64,000 nucleotides of DNA. Source: Halobacteriales archaeon QS_6_64_34 (lineage in GTDB: Archaea > Halobacteriota > Halobacteria > Halobacteriales > Haloarculaceae). Shown here piece by piece: positions 47,770 to 56,876 of the stretch. Position numbers and translations under genes: made by a program. The first letter of the stretch is position 1, and every line of letters begins with the position of its first letter. The notes under the pieces were generated by a model, which was not told where the DNA came from, did no database searches, and saw only the letters and a program-made list of their open reading frames with translations. Location of the stretch: assembly GCA_003020925.1 (NCBI GenBank), contig PXRT01000002.1, positions 1-64,000 of the forward strand, read 5' to 3'.

Positions 47770-48612
47770 ATGAGCATTGTTGATTCAGTAGAGGACAGAC
47801 TCACGTCAGTCCGCAGTACAGTGAACGTTCCATCGCCGCCGAGATGGATGCTCAAGGGGTTGTCAATCGCGCTATTCCTCTCAGTCTGGTGGGTGGTAGT
47901 AGAGGTCGGATTCCTCGGATTCGACCTCCTCAGAACGCCTCTGGAAACAGCCGTCTCACTCTCCTCATTCGTCCTCGGAGAAGCGATGGGATCGGGTGGT
48001 GAGTCGCTGTACGTGCACGGGTACCATACGCTGTACCGTGTGTTGCTCGGCACTGGCTTGGCAATCGCCACGGCTATACCGCTCGGCCTCGCCTGCGGGT
48101 GGAGCGACTGGTGGCGGAATTACGTTTACCCCTCGCTTGAGCTCCTGCGGCCGATCCCGCCTGTCGCGTGGGTTCCAATCGCGCTCATCGCCTTCGCAAG
48201 CGAGTTCATGGGTATCGTCTGGGTCGTCTTTATCGGGGCGTTCTTCCCGATATTCGTTAACACCATGGAAGGTGTGGCACAGATCGAGCCGGAGTACGTC
48301 CGCGCGGTAAAGAGCCTCGGTGGCGGGAGATGGGAACTGTACCGGCACGTCGTCATCCCACACACGATCCCATCGATGATTACGGGAACGACGATTGGTG
48401 TCGGAATCGCCTGGATCGCGGTCGTCGCGGCCGAGATGCTGTCGGGCGGCCCCGGCCTGGGGTACATCACGTTTCAGTCCTACCGGCTGATGGACACCGG
48501 CGTCGTCATCGTCGGCATCATGGTGCTGGGGACGATTGGCGCCCTGTCGAGTTCGGTTGTCACGCGAGTCGGGGGCCGGATAACGCCGTGGAGCGACGAG
48601 GTGGGAGAATGA
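47770..48612 (+). CDS. NitT/TauT-type ABC transporter permease 1
   Basis: This 280-residue integral membrane protein has about six membrane segments and the BPD_transp_1 EAA loop: EPEYVRAVKSLGGGRWELYRHVVIPHTIPS near residues 175-205. Preceding segments LELLRPIPPVAWVPIALIAF and WVVFIGAFFPIFVNTMEG are typical of SsuC/TauC/NrtB. It overlaps the ATPase gene by ATGA and lies 57 bases after the binding-protein gene, so all belong to one operon. The ATG at 47770 (MSIVDSVEDRL) leaves a short cytoplasmic start. The substrate is as for the binding protein, unknown. Confidence 0.9.
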   Translation: MSIVDSVEDRLTSVRSTVNVPSPPRWMLKGLSIALFLSVWWVVVEVGFLGFDLLRTPLETAVSLSSFVLGEAMGSGGESLYVHGYHTLYRVLLGTGLAIATAIPLGLACGWSDWWRNYVYPSLELLRPIPPVAWVPIALIAFASEFMGIVWVVFIGAFFPIFVNTMEGVAQIEPEYVRAVKSLGGGRWELYRHVVIPHTIPSMITGTTIGVGIAWIAVVAAEMLSGGPGLGYITFQSYRLMDTGVVIVGIMVLGTIGALSSSVVTRVGGRITPWSDEVGE

Positions 48613-49436
48613 GCAACGACAATCAGACCGCAAGCGACGCCGGTGTACGACCGGACAACCAGGACGGGTCGATTCAGATGCAGAACCTCACTAAAATCTA
48701 CGACCCCGACGGCGAGTCCGTCACTGCTATCGACGAGATAGAACTCAATATCGAAGCTGGTGAATTCGTCAGTCTCGTCGGGCCCTCCGGTTGTGGGAAG
48801 AGTACGCTGTTGGACTGCATCGCCGGGTTCATCGAGCCGACCTACGGCCATATCTACGTCGACGGTACCCGGGTCGATGGGCCCGGCGCCGACCGGGGCG
48901 TCGTCTTTCAGGAGAACCGCCTGCTCCCGTGGAAGACCGTCCGGGAGAACATCAACCTCGGTCCGAAGATGCGCAGTGAAACAATCGACGGTCGCGCCGA
49001 GGAACTGCTGTCGAAGATGGGTATCGAGGGCACCGGCGACCAGTATCCGACGGAGCTCTCCGGCGGGATGCAACAGCGCGCCGAGATCGCCCGTCTCCTG
49101 GCGAACGACCCTGAGATCATGCTCATGGACGAGCCGTTCAGTGCGCTCGACGCGCTGACGAAAGAGATCATGCAGGAGCTATTGCTCGAGATATGGGAAG
49201 AAGACAATCGGACGGTCGTGTTTATTACGCACGACGTCGAGGAGGCGATCTTCCTCGCCGACCGCGTGTTGATCATGACCGCTGGTCCCGGCCGAATCAA
49301 AGAGACGATAGATGTCGATATCGAGCGGCCACGAGATCTCGACGTGACGACGACGCCACAGTTCAACGAACTCAAAGAAGAGGCACTCGGCCACATCGTC
49401 GAGGAGGCCCGCGAGGCCATGGAGAGTGGCCAATGA
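48609..49436 (+). CDS. NitT/TauT-type ABC transporter ATP-binding protein
   Basis: This 275-residue ATPase contains Walker A GPSGCGKST (about residue 62), the Q-loop VVFQENRLLPWKTV, the signature ELSGGMQQRAEIARLL, Walker B IMLMDEPFSALDA and the H-loop VVFITHDVEEA. The sequence is SsuB/TauB/NrtD-like. It starts at 48609 in an ATGA overlap with permease 1 and ends in another ATGA overlap with permease 2. A single ATPase with two permease genes suggests a heterodimeric membrane channel. Confidence 0.93.
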   Translation: MSNDNQTASDAGVRPDNQDGSIQMQNLTKIYDPDGESVTAIDEIELNIEAGEFVSLVGPSGCGKSTLLDCIAGFIEPTYGHIYVDGTRVDGPGADRGVVFQENRLLPWKTVRENINLGPKMRSETIDGRAEELLSKMGIEGTGDQYPTELSGGMQQRAEIARLLANDPEIMLMDEPFSALDALTKEIMQELLLEIWEEDNRTVVFITHDVEEAIFLADRVLIMTAGPGRIKETIDVDIERPRDLDVTTTPQFNELKEEALGHIVEEAREAMESGQ

Positions 49437-50206
49437 GTGTCGGACGTGGCCGCGACGCAGATATCGTCGAACTGTTCAAGCCAGTCGCGTCGATCACCGG
49501 GTTGGTTATCGTCTGGTACGCGCTTGTCGAAGCCGGCATGGTCGGGGGCCTCCCAGGGCCGGTTCCGGTGGCTACCGCAGCAGTCGGGCTGATCCCGAAC
49601 CCGGAAGTCCACGCATCTCTCGTCGCGAGTCTGCGACACATTTACGTCCCGTACGTGCTGGCGGTCGTCATCGGTGTCCCGCTGGGGATCGCTATCGGCT
49701 GGAACCAGAACTGCAACGATCTGGTGTTCCCGTCGCTAGAGATCCTCCGTCCGGTGCCACCGATCGCGTGGCTGCCCATCGTTATCCTCGTGTTCCCCAC
49801 CACTATCCAGGGGATCATGTTCATCACGTTCCTTGGGGCGTTCTTCCCGGTCATCCTCAACACCGTCGCCGGCGTCCGCTCGATAGATGAGGACTACGTC
49901 AGGGCGGTACGCTGTCTGGGCGGTTCACGCTGGCAGGTGATTCGTGAAGTCGTGGTGCCGGCGGCGCTCCCGTCAATACACACCGGATTGATCGTCGGAA
50001 TGGGGCTCGCGTGGATAAATCTCGTCGCGGCTGAGATGATTGCCAGTGAGGGACTGGGTCGATTCGTGTGGGTCTCTTACACGAGCGGTACGTTCCCCAA
50101 TATCCTCTTCAGCGTCCTCATTATCGGGGCCTTGGGATATGCTTCCTCAGAGGTCGTCAGATGGCTCGGTAACCGAAAGTTGCAGTGGACGAATCAAACC
50201 GAGTAA
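49433..50206 (+). CDS. NitT/TauT-type ABC transporter permease 2
   Basis: This 257-residue membrane protein is a second SsuC/TauC-type permease. It shares LEILRPVPPIAWLPIVILVF and the EAA loop DEDYVRAVRCLGGSRWQVIREVVVPAALPS with permease 1 but is only moderately alike elsewhere. About six membrane segments are seen. It overlaps the ATPase gene by four bases, so it is translated from the same mRNA. The two permeases probably form a heterodimer. Most NitT/TauT systems use one permease gene, so this arrangement is somewhat unusual. Confidence 0.9.
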   Translation: MSVGRGRDADIVELFKPVASITGLVIVWYALVEAGMVGGLPGPVPVATAAVGLIPNPEVHASLVASLRHIYVPYVLAVVIGVPLGIAIGWNQNCNDLVFPSLEILRPVPPIAWLPIVILVFPTTIQGIMFITFLGAFFPVILNTVAGVRSIDEDYVRAVRCLGGSRWQVIREVVVPAALPSIHTGLIVGMGLAWINLVAAEMIASEGLGRFVWVSYTSGTFPNILFSVLIIGALGYASSEVVRWLGNRKLQWTNQTE

Positions 50207-50210
50207 CACT

Positions 50211-50657
50211 ATGAATATTCGTAGCCAAACGCAGGAAGTCACGGGACTCATTCGAAACATCCGGCCCAAGGGATGGTACGTCCCTGGAATCGCTGCCGTC
50301 GCATCGGTGATTACAGTCGCGGCGTTACTCTCTGTTATCCCTGGGACGCTTACCAGCTGGTCGATTACAGGGAACGCAGCCCCCCTCGTCGAAGCTGGCG
50401 GAACGTCCCAGCCAGTCGTGGGCTTTCTCCAGTTCGGTGTTGTGAGAATCTACATCCCCCTCCTGTCGATACTACTCGTGGGAGTTGGGGAACTCACAGC
50501 CGCGTACTTCGGCCGATGGGGGCTGGTAGTTGCCGCAGCAGCCGGAGTAGGCGCCGGAGTCCAACCGATCGTCCTGTCGGGTTGTGGCTGTGGATTTGGC
50601 ACTGCAGGCAGCACGATGACACTACTCGAACAGGCGATAGCGATTGGGGTGATCTGA
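50211..50657 (+). CDS. small membrane protein at the end of the ABC operon
   Basis: This 148-residue protein starts four bases after permease 2. It has about four hydrophobic segments: VPGIAAVASVITVAALLSVIP (about residues 24-44), FLQFGVVRIYIPLLSILLVG, LTAAYFGRWGLVVAAAAGVG and a C-terminal stretch with LSGCGCGFGTAGSTMTLLEQ. The cysteine-glycine run (CGCGFG) near the end is distinctive. I do not recognise the family. The position argues for a role with the transporter, for example as accessory membrane subunit. Confidence 0.65.
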   Translation: MNIRSQTQEVTGLIRNIRPKGWYVPGIAAVASVITVAALLSVIPGTLTSWSITGNAAPLVEAGGTSQPVVGFLQFGVVRIYIPLLSILLVGVGELTAAYFGRWGLVVAAAAGVGAGVQPIVLSGCGCGFGTAGSTMTLLEQAIAIGVI

Positions 50658-51395
50658 TCAGCTACTGAGAGGATTGATCCAGGTTATCCCACCAGGGTGG
50701 ACGTAGAGAATGCCCACTCCGTCTACTGCATCTTGCAGCCAGTTACGGGCAGCGAGACCGGCTTGCTTTTTCTTTCGTTCAGCGTGTTCTTCCTCGCTAA
50801 GCGGCTTCAAAAATAGATAATTGTTGTTTGAGACGAGTATGAAGATAGCTGTCGTGTCCGATGGCAGTGAGTTGAGTTCGTCAAGATCCCGTCCGATAGA
50901 GTTTTCTTTTTCGTTGAACTCCGACTGGAGCTCGGATAGCTCCATCTCCAAGATTCGGTCATCCGTGATCGAACATCGTAGCGGTGGATAACACTTGTTT
51001 TTGATAAATTTGAGCCCGAACACCGCATCCAAGTCGGTCTCACTGAACCGTTTAGAGCCGGAACGGATCCAATCTATCGGTGATTGTATATCCTGGTCAA
51101 AACACACGAGGTCGTATTTCCGACGCTTCTCGACGCTGACATCAAGTCTGACCCGGCGGATCGATCCGCGTTGTCTGAGTCTCTGTTCGACCATCTCCTT
51201 GTACGCTCTCTTGTACGATGGTGTTTCACCGAGGATATTCGGTTTCTGTACTTCAGCACGTACACCGCCGTTTTGCTCAAGCTCTTCCGTCAGGAAACGG
51301 TAGAGTCGAACCCTAAGATCGGCTTCAGCACCGTACTCAATCGGTTGGTCGGCGAAATCCTCGCCAAGTTTCTCGGCGACAGCAGCATAGTTCAT
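50658..51395 (-). CDS. uncharacterised haloarchaeal protein, possible PD-(D/E)XK-like fold
   Basis: This 245-residue soluble protein contains RVRLDVSVEKRRKYDLVCFD and, about 35 residues later, DAVFGLKFIKNKCYPPLRCS. The spacing of the strand-aspartate and the LKFIKNK strand resembles PD-(D/E)XK nuclease cores, but the glutamate expected before LK is a glycine here, so activity is doubtful. The rest is helical and acidic. Its stop abuts the ABC operon in convergent orientation. It marks the change to clearly AT-richer DNA. No family name is offered. Confidence 0.6.
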   Translation of the reverse strand: MNYAAVAEKLGEDFADQPIEYGAEADLRVRLYRFLTEELEQNGGVRAEVQKPNILGETPSYKRAYKEMVEQRLRQRGSIRRVRLDVSVEKRRKYDLVCFDQDIQSPIDWIRSGSKRFSETDLDAVFGLKFIKNKCYPPLRCSITDDRILEMELSELQSEFNEKENSIGRDLDELNSLPSDTTAIFILVSNNNYLFLKPLSEEEHAERKKKQAGLAARNWLQDAVDGVGILYVHPGGITWINPLSS

Positions 51396-51854
51396 AAGTC
51401 TAAATATCTTTAAGCCGTTTTTCGCTCTCTACCACTATATTTGTCCGTTACTCATCGAATCGTGAGGTGAGTCTTGCATAATACACTTTATCCGCGTAAG
51501 GGCATAAATCAACACTGTTGAACTTTTAAGTACGCACTCAGTTTTGCACGTTGAAGTAGCAGCGTGATACAGGGGGTAGCAAGGACGGATGATGCCGATT
51601 ACTGATATCTACATCTTAACGCCGGAATCGATGGTTCCCCCTGCTGGGGCTCGATCCACTCGCTAGTGGAGTCGTCGGACCACTGCTCTGGTACAAATGT
51701 TCGATGCTTTAGCTGGTCCACTGATTGGTCCAATTTTTCCGTGACACCCTGAGCAGCAGTGGTGGGCACAACATGTCACTGTATCAGTGAGCACATGGCC
51801 AACAGTGCGACATTATATTTAGCTGACAAATTCGCAAACGAGTTATCTAAATAT
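51396..51854. other. Intergenic region without supported gene
   Basis: This 459-base AT-rich stretch lies between two minus-strand genes. A 24-codon frame (51592-51666) starts like an enzyme (MPITDIYILTPE) but stops soon and has no continuation. Nothing else is recognisable, though the promoter of the upstream gene should be at its left end (AAATATCTTTAAG near 51403). Confidence 0.5.
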
Positions 51855-53276
51855 TCAGATGGTAGGGTTCTTGAGTTCAGTATATTCGTATTCGGCTGCG
51901 CCAACAGTTACGTTGAGTTCTTGACAAAGTGCATCGCCGATACCGGCGAGCATCCCATCCGAAAAGGCTTCGCCGATTATCGTGACACCAAAGGGTAAGC
52001 CGTTTTCACGTCGCCCCACCGGAACTGTAGTTGCTGCAAGGTCCAGTAGGTTAACAAAATTCGTGTACAACCCCAAGTTCGAATTCCGCTCTATTGGCTT
52101 CTGATTGATTTCATCGATCGTATATATTGTGCCCGTAGTCGGGACAATAAGAGCATTAATCGTCTCGAAGAGAGTCTCAACTTCCTTTTTAAGCTGTTTG
52201 CGGTGATACTGGGCTTCGAACACATCGACAGCAGAAAGTGTCTCTGCTCCTTCCAGAATCTCCTCAAGAACGGGAACTAATGCTTCTGAATGCTTGGTCC
52301 GCACGTCACGGGTCGGGATGAGACGTTCAGCTACCCATGGACCATCGAAGAGTAAGTTACTGCATTCAAGCAGAGAGCTGATATCAACAGTGAGGGCTTC
52401 GTTAGCTACGGAAGTAACAAGTTCGCGTGTGTCTTCGAATAGAGTAGATGCTTCGCTGTCACCAAAGAACTCAAGCTGGTTCTGTGAAGGAATCCCGATA
52501 GTCAGTGAGTCAGTTGCTTCTTGCAAGCCAAGCGATTGTTCATCCACAGCCTGTCTCGAATATTCGTCTGCGGGATCATACCCTGCAGCTACCTGCTCAA
52601 CTAGTAGGGCATCTCTGCACGTGTTCGCGAATACCGAGACACAATCGAGTGTCCGACATGCAGGGACAACGCCGTTATTACTCAGTGCTCCACGGGTCGG
52701 CTTCTGACCAATAATCCCATTAAAACTCGGTGGAACTCTGCCTGAGCCACCGGTATCGGTACCTAATGTAAACGCTACCTGGGAATCAGCGACTGCGACA
52801 GCGGACCCGGAGCTCGACCCACCGGAAATATACTCCGGATCAATTGCATTGTGACAGGCACCATAGGGGCTGCGAGTGCCGACTAGCCCCGTCGCAAATT
52901 GGTCCAAATTTGTTTTTCCAATGAGAATAGCTCCTGCAGACTCAATTCGATCTACTACGGTCGCGTTTGTTTCTGGAGTATATGCATATTCTGGACACGC
53001 TGCCGTAGTCGACTCCTCTGCAGCATCGATATTGTCCTTGATCGCGTACGGGACACCGTACAATGGCTTTTGTTCCAGATCGATATTGGTTATATTAGCT
53101 AGCTCGTCGGCCCGCTCGAATAACTCACTCTTAGCAAATATCGTTATCCAAGCATTGTGGTCGTCGGAGCCAATTCGATCAATCACCTCCTCAACTACGG
53201 TGTGAGGCGTGAGTTCACCATCGACGTACGCTCGTGTAAGTGCGCCCACTGTGAATTGCGGAATATCCTCAGACAT
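51855..53276 (-). CDS. amidase-signature enzyme, allophanate-hydrolase-like
   Basis: This 473-residue enzyme belongs to the amidase signature family with the Ser-cisSer-Lys triad: lysine in VPYAIKDNID (near residue 79), GGSSSGSAVAVADSQVAF (serine), and GTDTGGSGRVPPSFNGI (nucleophile region). The order of motifs and stretches such as RTLDCVSVFANTCRDALLV and GIPSQNQLEFFGD are most like the amidase domain of allophanate hydrolase (AtzF). It lacks the separate C-terminal allophanate domain. It would release ammonia from amide-type substrates such as allophanate or biuret-related compounds; the exact substrate is not certain. It diverges from the AtoE permeases. Confidence 0.82.
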   Translation of the reverse strand: MSEDIPQFTVGALTRAYVDGELTPHTVVEEVIDRIGSDDHNAWITIFAKSELFERADELANITNIDLEQKPLYGVPYAIKDNIDAAEESTTAACPEYAYTPETNATVVDRIESAGAILIGKTNLDQFATGLVGTRSPYGACHNAIDPEYISGGSSSGSAVAVADSQVAFTLGTDTGGSGRVPPSFNGIIGQKPTRGALSNNGVVPACRTLDCVSVFANTCRDALLVEQVAAGYDPADEYSRQAVDEQSLGLQEATDSLTIGIPSQNQLEFFGDSEASTLFEDTRELVTSVANEALTVDISSLLECSNLLFDGPWVAERLIPTRDVRTKHSEALVPVLEEILEGAETLSAVDVFEAQYHRKQLKKEVETLFETINALIVPTTGTIYTIDEINQKPIERNSNLGLYTNFVNLLDLAATTVPVGRRENGLPFGVTIIGEAFSDGMLAGIGDALCQELNVTVGAAEYEYTELKNPTI

Positions 53277-53716
53277 CCGCTATCACCAAAGTAGCGCTCG
53301 GCATATCAGAAATATAGCTATCTTCCAGTTCCGGAGCGTGATTACCATACCCCTCAGTAGTCAGGGATTCTTTCCTCTTCCCAGCCATATGCTGCAAGAT
53401 TCGAATACGACACTTCAAGATTGGGCTGAAATACTTGTCCGAAATTGGTTGGATCGAATGTAGACATATGTATTTGAGGTAATCCAAATTTTGCGTGTGT
53501 CAATTATACTCACAGGACCACATTATATGCACATTCACAAACCAGACATAGTTGATGTTTATAATATATTTCCTCACAAACTTGAAGTGTGTAACAAAAT
53601 TTTGGATATCTAGAGTCACGCATGAAATACAGAAATGCAAGATACGCACGTATAGTTAATCAAGCAACGAATAGTACGGAAAAATCTCGCCATATATACA
53701 AACTCAGGACTAAATA
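53277..53716. other. AT-rich divergent region between amidase and AtoE permease
   Basis: The region holds one possible small frame (53354-53467, listed separately) and AT-rich sequence with TATA-like tracts such as TTATAATATATTT near 53560. The promoters of the divergent amidase and AtoE genes are expected here. No other gene is supported. Confidence 0.5.
53354..53467 (-). CDS. possible 37-residue protein upstream of the amidase
   Basis: An ATG at 53467 opens MSTFDPTNFGQVFQPNLEVS, YSNLAAYGWEEERIPDY and stop, 78 bases before the amidase. The composition is protein-like and the end (GWEEERIPDY) looks like a true C-terminus. I cannot assign it to a family. It may be a small partner of the amidase, as AtzG is for AtzE, or the remains of a larger gene. 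Codon use is like that of the neighbouring genes. Confidence 0.4.
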   Translation of the reverse strand: MSTFDPTNFGQVFQPNLEVSYSNLAAYGWEEERIPDY

Positions 53717-55132
53717 ATGAACAATAAAACAATTTCATTTAATAATGGTTTTCGAACGTTAGGCAACTTAGCTAGCGATGTTGTAGAAAGATATCTGCCA
53801 AATGCGTTCATTTTTGCTATATTACTGACTTTTTTTACTATGGCATTGGCACTGGCGTTCACGCCCAAGGGGCCAGCCGAGATTGGGACTCACTGGGGTG
53901 AAGGATTCTGGTTCGTGCTTTCGTTCTCTATGCAGGCAGCACTGGCCCTGATAACGGGTTGGGCCTTCGCCGATTCCCCACCGATTAATCGAGTGCTGGG
54001 ACGTATCGCGGACATTCCAGATACGCATAGACAAGCAGTATTTGCTGCAGCAGCGGTAGGCGTTGTGTTTGCGTTGTTCCACTGGGGAGTTGTCCTCATT
54101 GCCTCAGCGCTCTTCGCCAGGGAACTCGGGATCGCCATGGAAAAAAAGGGGATAGACGTCCATTATCCGTTGCTGGTTGCAGCTGGATATGGGGGATATA
54201 TTACGTGGCATCAGGGACTCTCAGGTGCTGCCCCACTTCTTATCGCCACGCCAGATCATTTTCTGGTAGATACGATTGGTAGTGTTCCGATCTCCCAGAC
54301 GATATTCAACCCCGCTAATCTGATTATATTGGCGGCATTGATCGTCGTTGTACTTGTCGTGATGCCACTAATGGCCCCACGAAAGTCTGAGAATATCACG
54401 ACCATCCCACAGGAGAAACTTCGACAGGCCGACGCAACCAAGGCCATGGCTGACGGTGGCACTGCAGCAGTTGCCTCGCCGGATTCGAGACTGAAAGCCT
54501 CGCTCCTGGATAGTCGGATACTCTGTATGGGGACCGGCCTCCTGATTCTCTCGTATCTTGGCTACCTGTTCGCTACGAACCCGTTCCTCGACGTGTTCAA
54601 CCTCAACATTTTCATTTCATTGATGTTCGGTCTGGGATTCATCTTCCATATGCGGCTTCGGAGTTATATCGAAGTGTTCGCGGACGCAATCAAGGGTGCC
54701 AGTCAAATCCTGATTCAGTTCCAGTTTTATGGTGGCATCATGGGCATCATGGTATGGTCGGGACTTGCAACGCAAATAGCGGTCCTCGCTGCGAACCTGG
54801 CTAACGGAACGACGTGGTATCTATTCGCGTTCCTATCATCAGGCATCATCAACTTCTTCGTGCCGTCAGGTGGCGGGCAATGGACTGTTATCGGTGACAT
54901 CCTCGTTACCTCCGCAAACCAAATTCCCGGTGCGAGCGTCGATCGAACGATGATTGCGTTCATGATGGGTGACCAATGGTCGAACATGGTACAGCCCTTC
55001 TGGGTCTTGCCAATGTTGGGTATCGTAGGCCTCTCAATTAGGGATATGATGGGGTATACTGCTGTGCTGTTCGTGTTCTCAGGGATCGTCCTTGGAGCAG
55101 GTTCCCTTCTCATGGGGATGGGCGTAATATAG
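53717..55132 (+). CDS. short-chain fatty acid transporter, AtoE family (1)
   Basis: This 471-residue integral membrane protein has about 11-12 hydrophobic segments and belongs to the AtoE/TIGR00366 family. Typical segments are VVERYLPNAFIFAILLTFFT, LALITGWAFADSPPINRVLG, AAGYGGYITWHQGLSGAAPL and FFVPSGGGQWTVIGDILV. The family is linked to uptake of short-chain carboxylates such as acetoacetate or butyrate. The start at 53717 is the first ATG and leads straight into the conserved amino helix. A second family member follows nine bases later on the same mRNA. In this setting it could move the carboxylates released by the amidases. Confidence 0.88.
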   Translation: MNNKTISFNNGFRTLGNLASDVVERYLPNAFIFAILLTFFTMALALAFTPKGPAEIGTHWGEGFWFVLSFSMQAALALITGWAFADSPPINRVLGRIADIPDTHRQAVFAAAAVGVVFALFHWGVVLIASALFARELGIAMEKKGIDVHYPLLVAAGYGGYITWHQGLSGAAPLLIATPDHFLVDTIGSVPISQTIFNPANLIILAALIVVVLVVMPLMAPRKSENITTIPQEKLRQADATKAMADGGTAAVASPDSRLKASLLDSRILCMGTGLLILSYLGYLFATNPFLDVFNLNIFISLMFGLGFIFHMRLRSYIEVFADAIKGASQILIQFQFYGGIMGIMVWSGLATQIAVLAANLANGTTWYLFAFLSSGIINFFVPSGGGQWTVIGDILVTSANQIPGASVDRTMIAFMMGDQWSNMVQPFWVLPMLGIVGLSIRDMMGYTAVLFVFSGIVLGAGSLLMGMGVI

Positions 55133-55141
55133 GTGATTACA

Positions 55142-56536
55142 ATGGCAACTGAAACTTCCACCGCGGATACCAAAGAGACGACGCGTACCGAGGCGTTTGT
55201 TAACCAATTGAATAGTGTGTACCCGGATCCGCTATTGATGGCTATTCTCCTAGCTGTCGTGACGCTAATTGCGGTTACGCCATATTATGCAACCCCAGTG
55301 CAACAGCTGGAGGTGTTCGCTACCGGGTTCTTCAACTTGTTCGCACTGCAGATGGGATTAATCCTATTTTGGGTTGTTTCGGCAGTAATAGTAGAATCAC
55401 GGATAACGGGTAGTTTATTCGATAAGATCGTTGCTCAGCTACCCACTGGCAGCCAGACAACGGTGGTTTACGCCACTGGTGTGGTATCGCTGATCTTTGC
55501 GTTGTTTAATTGGGCGCTCGGCCTCATCGGCGGGGTTCTAATTGGATACAAGCTGGCACAACGGGCAGAGCAGGAAGGAACGGCTGTCCACTATCCTGCT
55601 GTCTTAGCTGCTAGTTTGCTATCACTCGTCATTATGAATCAAGGGATCTCCAGCCAAGGAGCGCTCCTGATGGCTGATCCAACGGGCACTGTTAATTTCC
55701 TCGCACAGGGGGAGAGCGGGCAACTTGTCTTAGACATGGGGACCTTCCTATTGAACCCGGTCAATGGGATCTCAATGATACTATTTGTTGTGACGCTGCC
55801 ACTTCTGATAGCCAAATTGGCACCTTCAGAAGTTGCTAATCGTCAATCCGCTTCGGACACGCTGGACCTAAACATCGGCGAGAAATCGCTAAAGGAGTAC
55901 CTCAGTCACCATTCTCTACCGTCAGAGGAAGAGATGGAGATTGCTGACAAACTGGAACAGTCACGAAAGCTCAGCGTGATAACTGTCTTCATTGGTGGTT
56001 CTTCGGTCGTTGCCTACTTCATCAGCGGTGGTAAGTTGACGCTCCTCTGGTTTCTCTTCGCAATAATAATGTTGGGAATTTTGCTCCAAGAGCGACCAAT
56101 GGCATTCGTCGAAAAAACGAAAGAGTCAACGAAATGGGCTAAACACGTCGCAATCCCATTCCTTCTCTATGCGAATATTCACTACTTGCTGGATGGCGCA
56201 GGACTCTATGACTCGTTTGCTGCAACGCTGAGTTCGACCGGCGTTCCACAAATAAGCTCATACTTTGTGGCACTCGGGCTTGGCCTGTTGATTCCTGATC
56301 CTGGGTCAGTGTGGGTTATTCAATCCCCTGCAGTTCTCGGGATGGGGACGGAGCTGGGCGCAGCTCTGGTACCAGTGATGTACGGAGCAGGGGTGTCGAA
56401 CTTTTGGCTCAGCTTCCTGTTTATCGGGTTGATTGGGACTGTAAGCAGCTTTAGTTGGTCGGAGTACTTCAGATATGCTGCCGTCGTAACTGGATACGTA
56501 TCGATAGTGCTTGTGGCTCTGTTGCTAACATTCTAA
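55142..56536 (+). CDS. short-chain fatty acid transporter, AtoE family (2)
   Basis: This 464-residue membrane protein is the second AtoE-type permease. It has about 11 membrane segments with VYPDPLLMAILLAVVTLIAV, LFNWALGLIGGVLIGYKLAQ, MNQGISSQGALLMADPTGTV and LIPDPGSVWVIQSPAVLGMG. It is clearly diverged from its neighbour, with a larger cytoplasmic loop around residues 235-275 (SLKEYLSHHSLPSEEEMEIADK region). The ATG at 55142 is favoured over an upstream GTG three codons earlier. A run of seven Ts after the stop (about 56558-56565) may end the transcript. Two different permeases in tandem suggest a heteromeric or dual-specificity system. Confidence 0.85.
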   Translation: MATETSTADTKETTRTEAFVNQLNSVYPDPLLMAILLAVVTLIAVTPYYATPVQQLEVFATGFFNLFALQMGLILFWVVSAVIVESRITGSLFDKIVAQLPTGSQTTVVYATGVVSLIFALFNWALGLIGGVLIGYKLAQRAEQEGTAVHYPAVLAASLLSLVIMNQGISSQGALLMADPTGTVNFLAQGESGQLVLDMGTFLLNPVNGISMILFVVTLPLLIAKLAPSEVANRQSASDTLDLNIGEKSLKEYLSHHSLPSEEEMEIADKLEQSRKLSVITVFIGGSSVVAYFISGGKLTLLWFLFAIIMLGILLQERPMAFVEKTKESTKWAKHVAIPFLLYANIHYLLDGAGLYDSFAATLSSTGVPQISSYFVALGLGLLIPDPGSVWVIQSPAVLGMGTELGAALVPVMYGAGVSNFWLSFLFIGLIGTVSSFSWSEYFRYAAVVTGYVSIVLVALLLTF

Positions 56537-56554
56537 CCGTACCAACTATCTAAC

Positions 56555-56566
56555 TCCTTTTTTTGA
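56555..56566 (+). terminator. T-tract terminator after the AtoE pair
   Basis: CTCCTTTTTTTG about 20 bases after the stop of the second permease is an oligo-T tract of the kind that ends archaeal transcripts. It has no obvious hairpin, as usual in archaea. Confidence 0.5.
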
Positions 56567-56876
56567 TAGCGTCATTGTGAGCGGCGCTAATCGGCCGGTT
56601 ATGTAACTATCTCTTGCTGAATCTTAATGTTCCGAGGAGATGTTCTGAACCGCGTATTACTGATATCAGATCCAAAAACTATCGAGATCGCTCCCTGAAC
56701 CAGATATTAACACTCAGAAGGATGAATCCGCTACTCATCAAACGTAGCCTCTGGCTTCAGTCGAGACGGTCGACGGCTAGTGCAGTGTACTCGCCGCTTT
56801 ACCGGTGGCCCGTCACCGTTGTGAACGACGGCTCCCTCAGATGGAATTGTACTCCTGATAGAACTTTGGGGAGTGT
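56567..56876. other. Intergenic region between convergent genes
   Basis: These 310 bases separate the AtoE pair and the second amidase, which are convergent. Short frames exist on the plus strand but none resembles a known protein or shows a plausible start, and the sequence carries no recognised repeat. Confidence 0.5.

Noticed and set aside
51592..51666. 24-codon frame beginning like an enolase-superfamily enzyme (MPITDIYILTPE)
   Set aside because: It stops quickly and nothing downstream in any frame continues the family, so the likeness is too short to support a gene or pseudogene.
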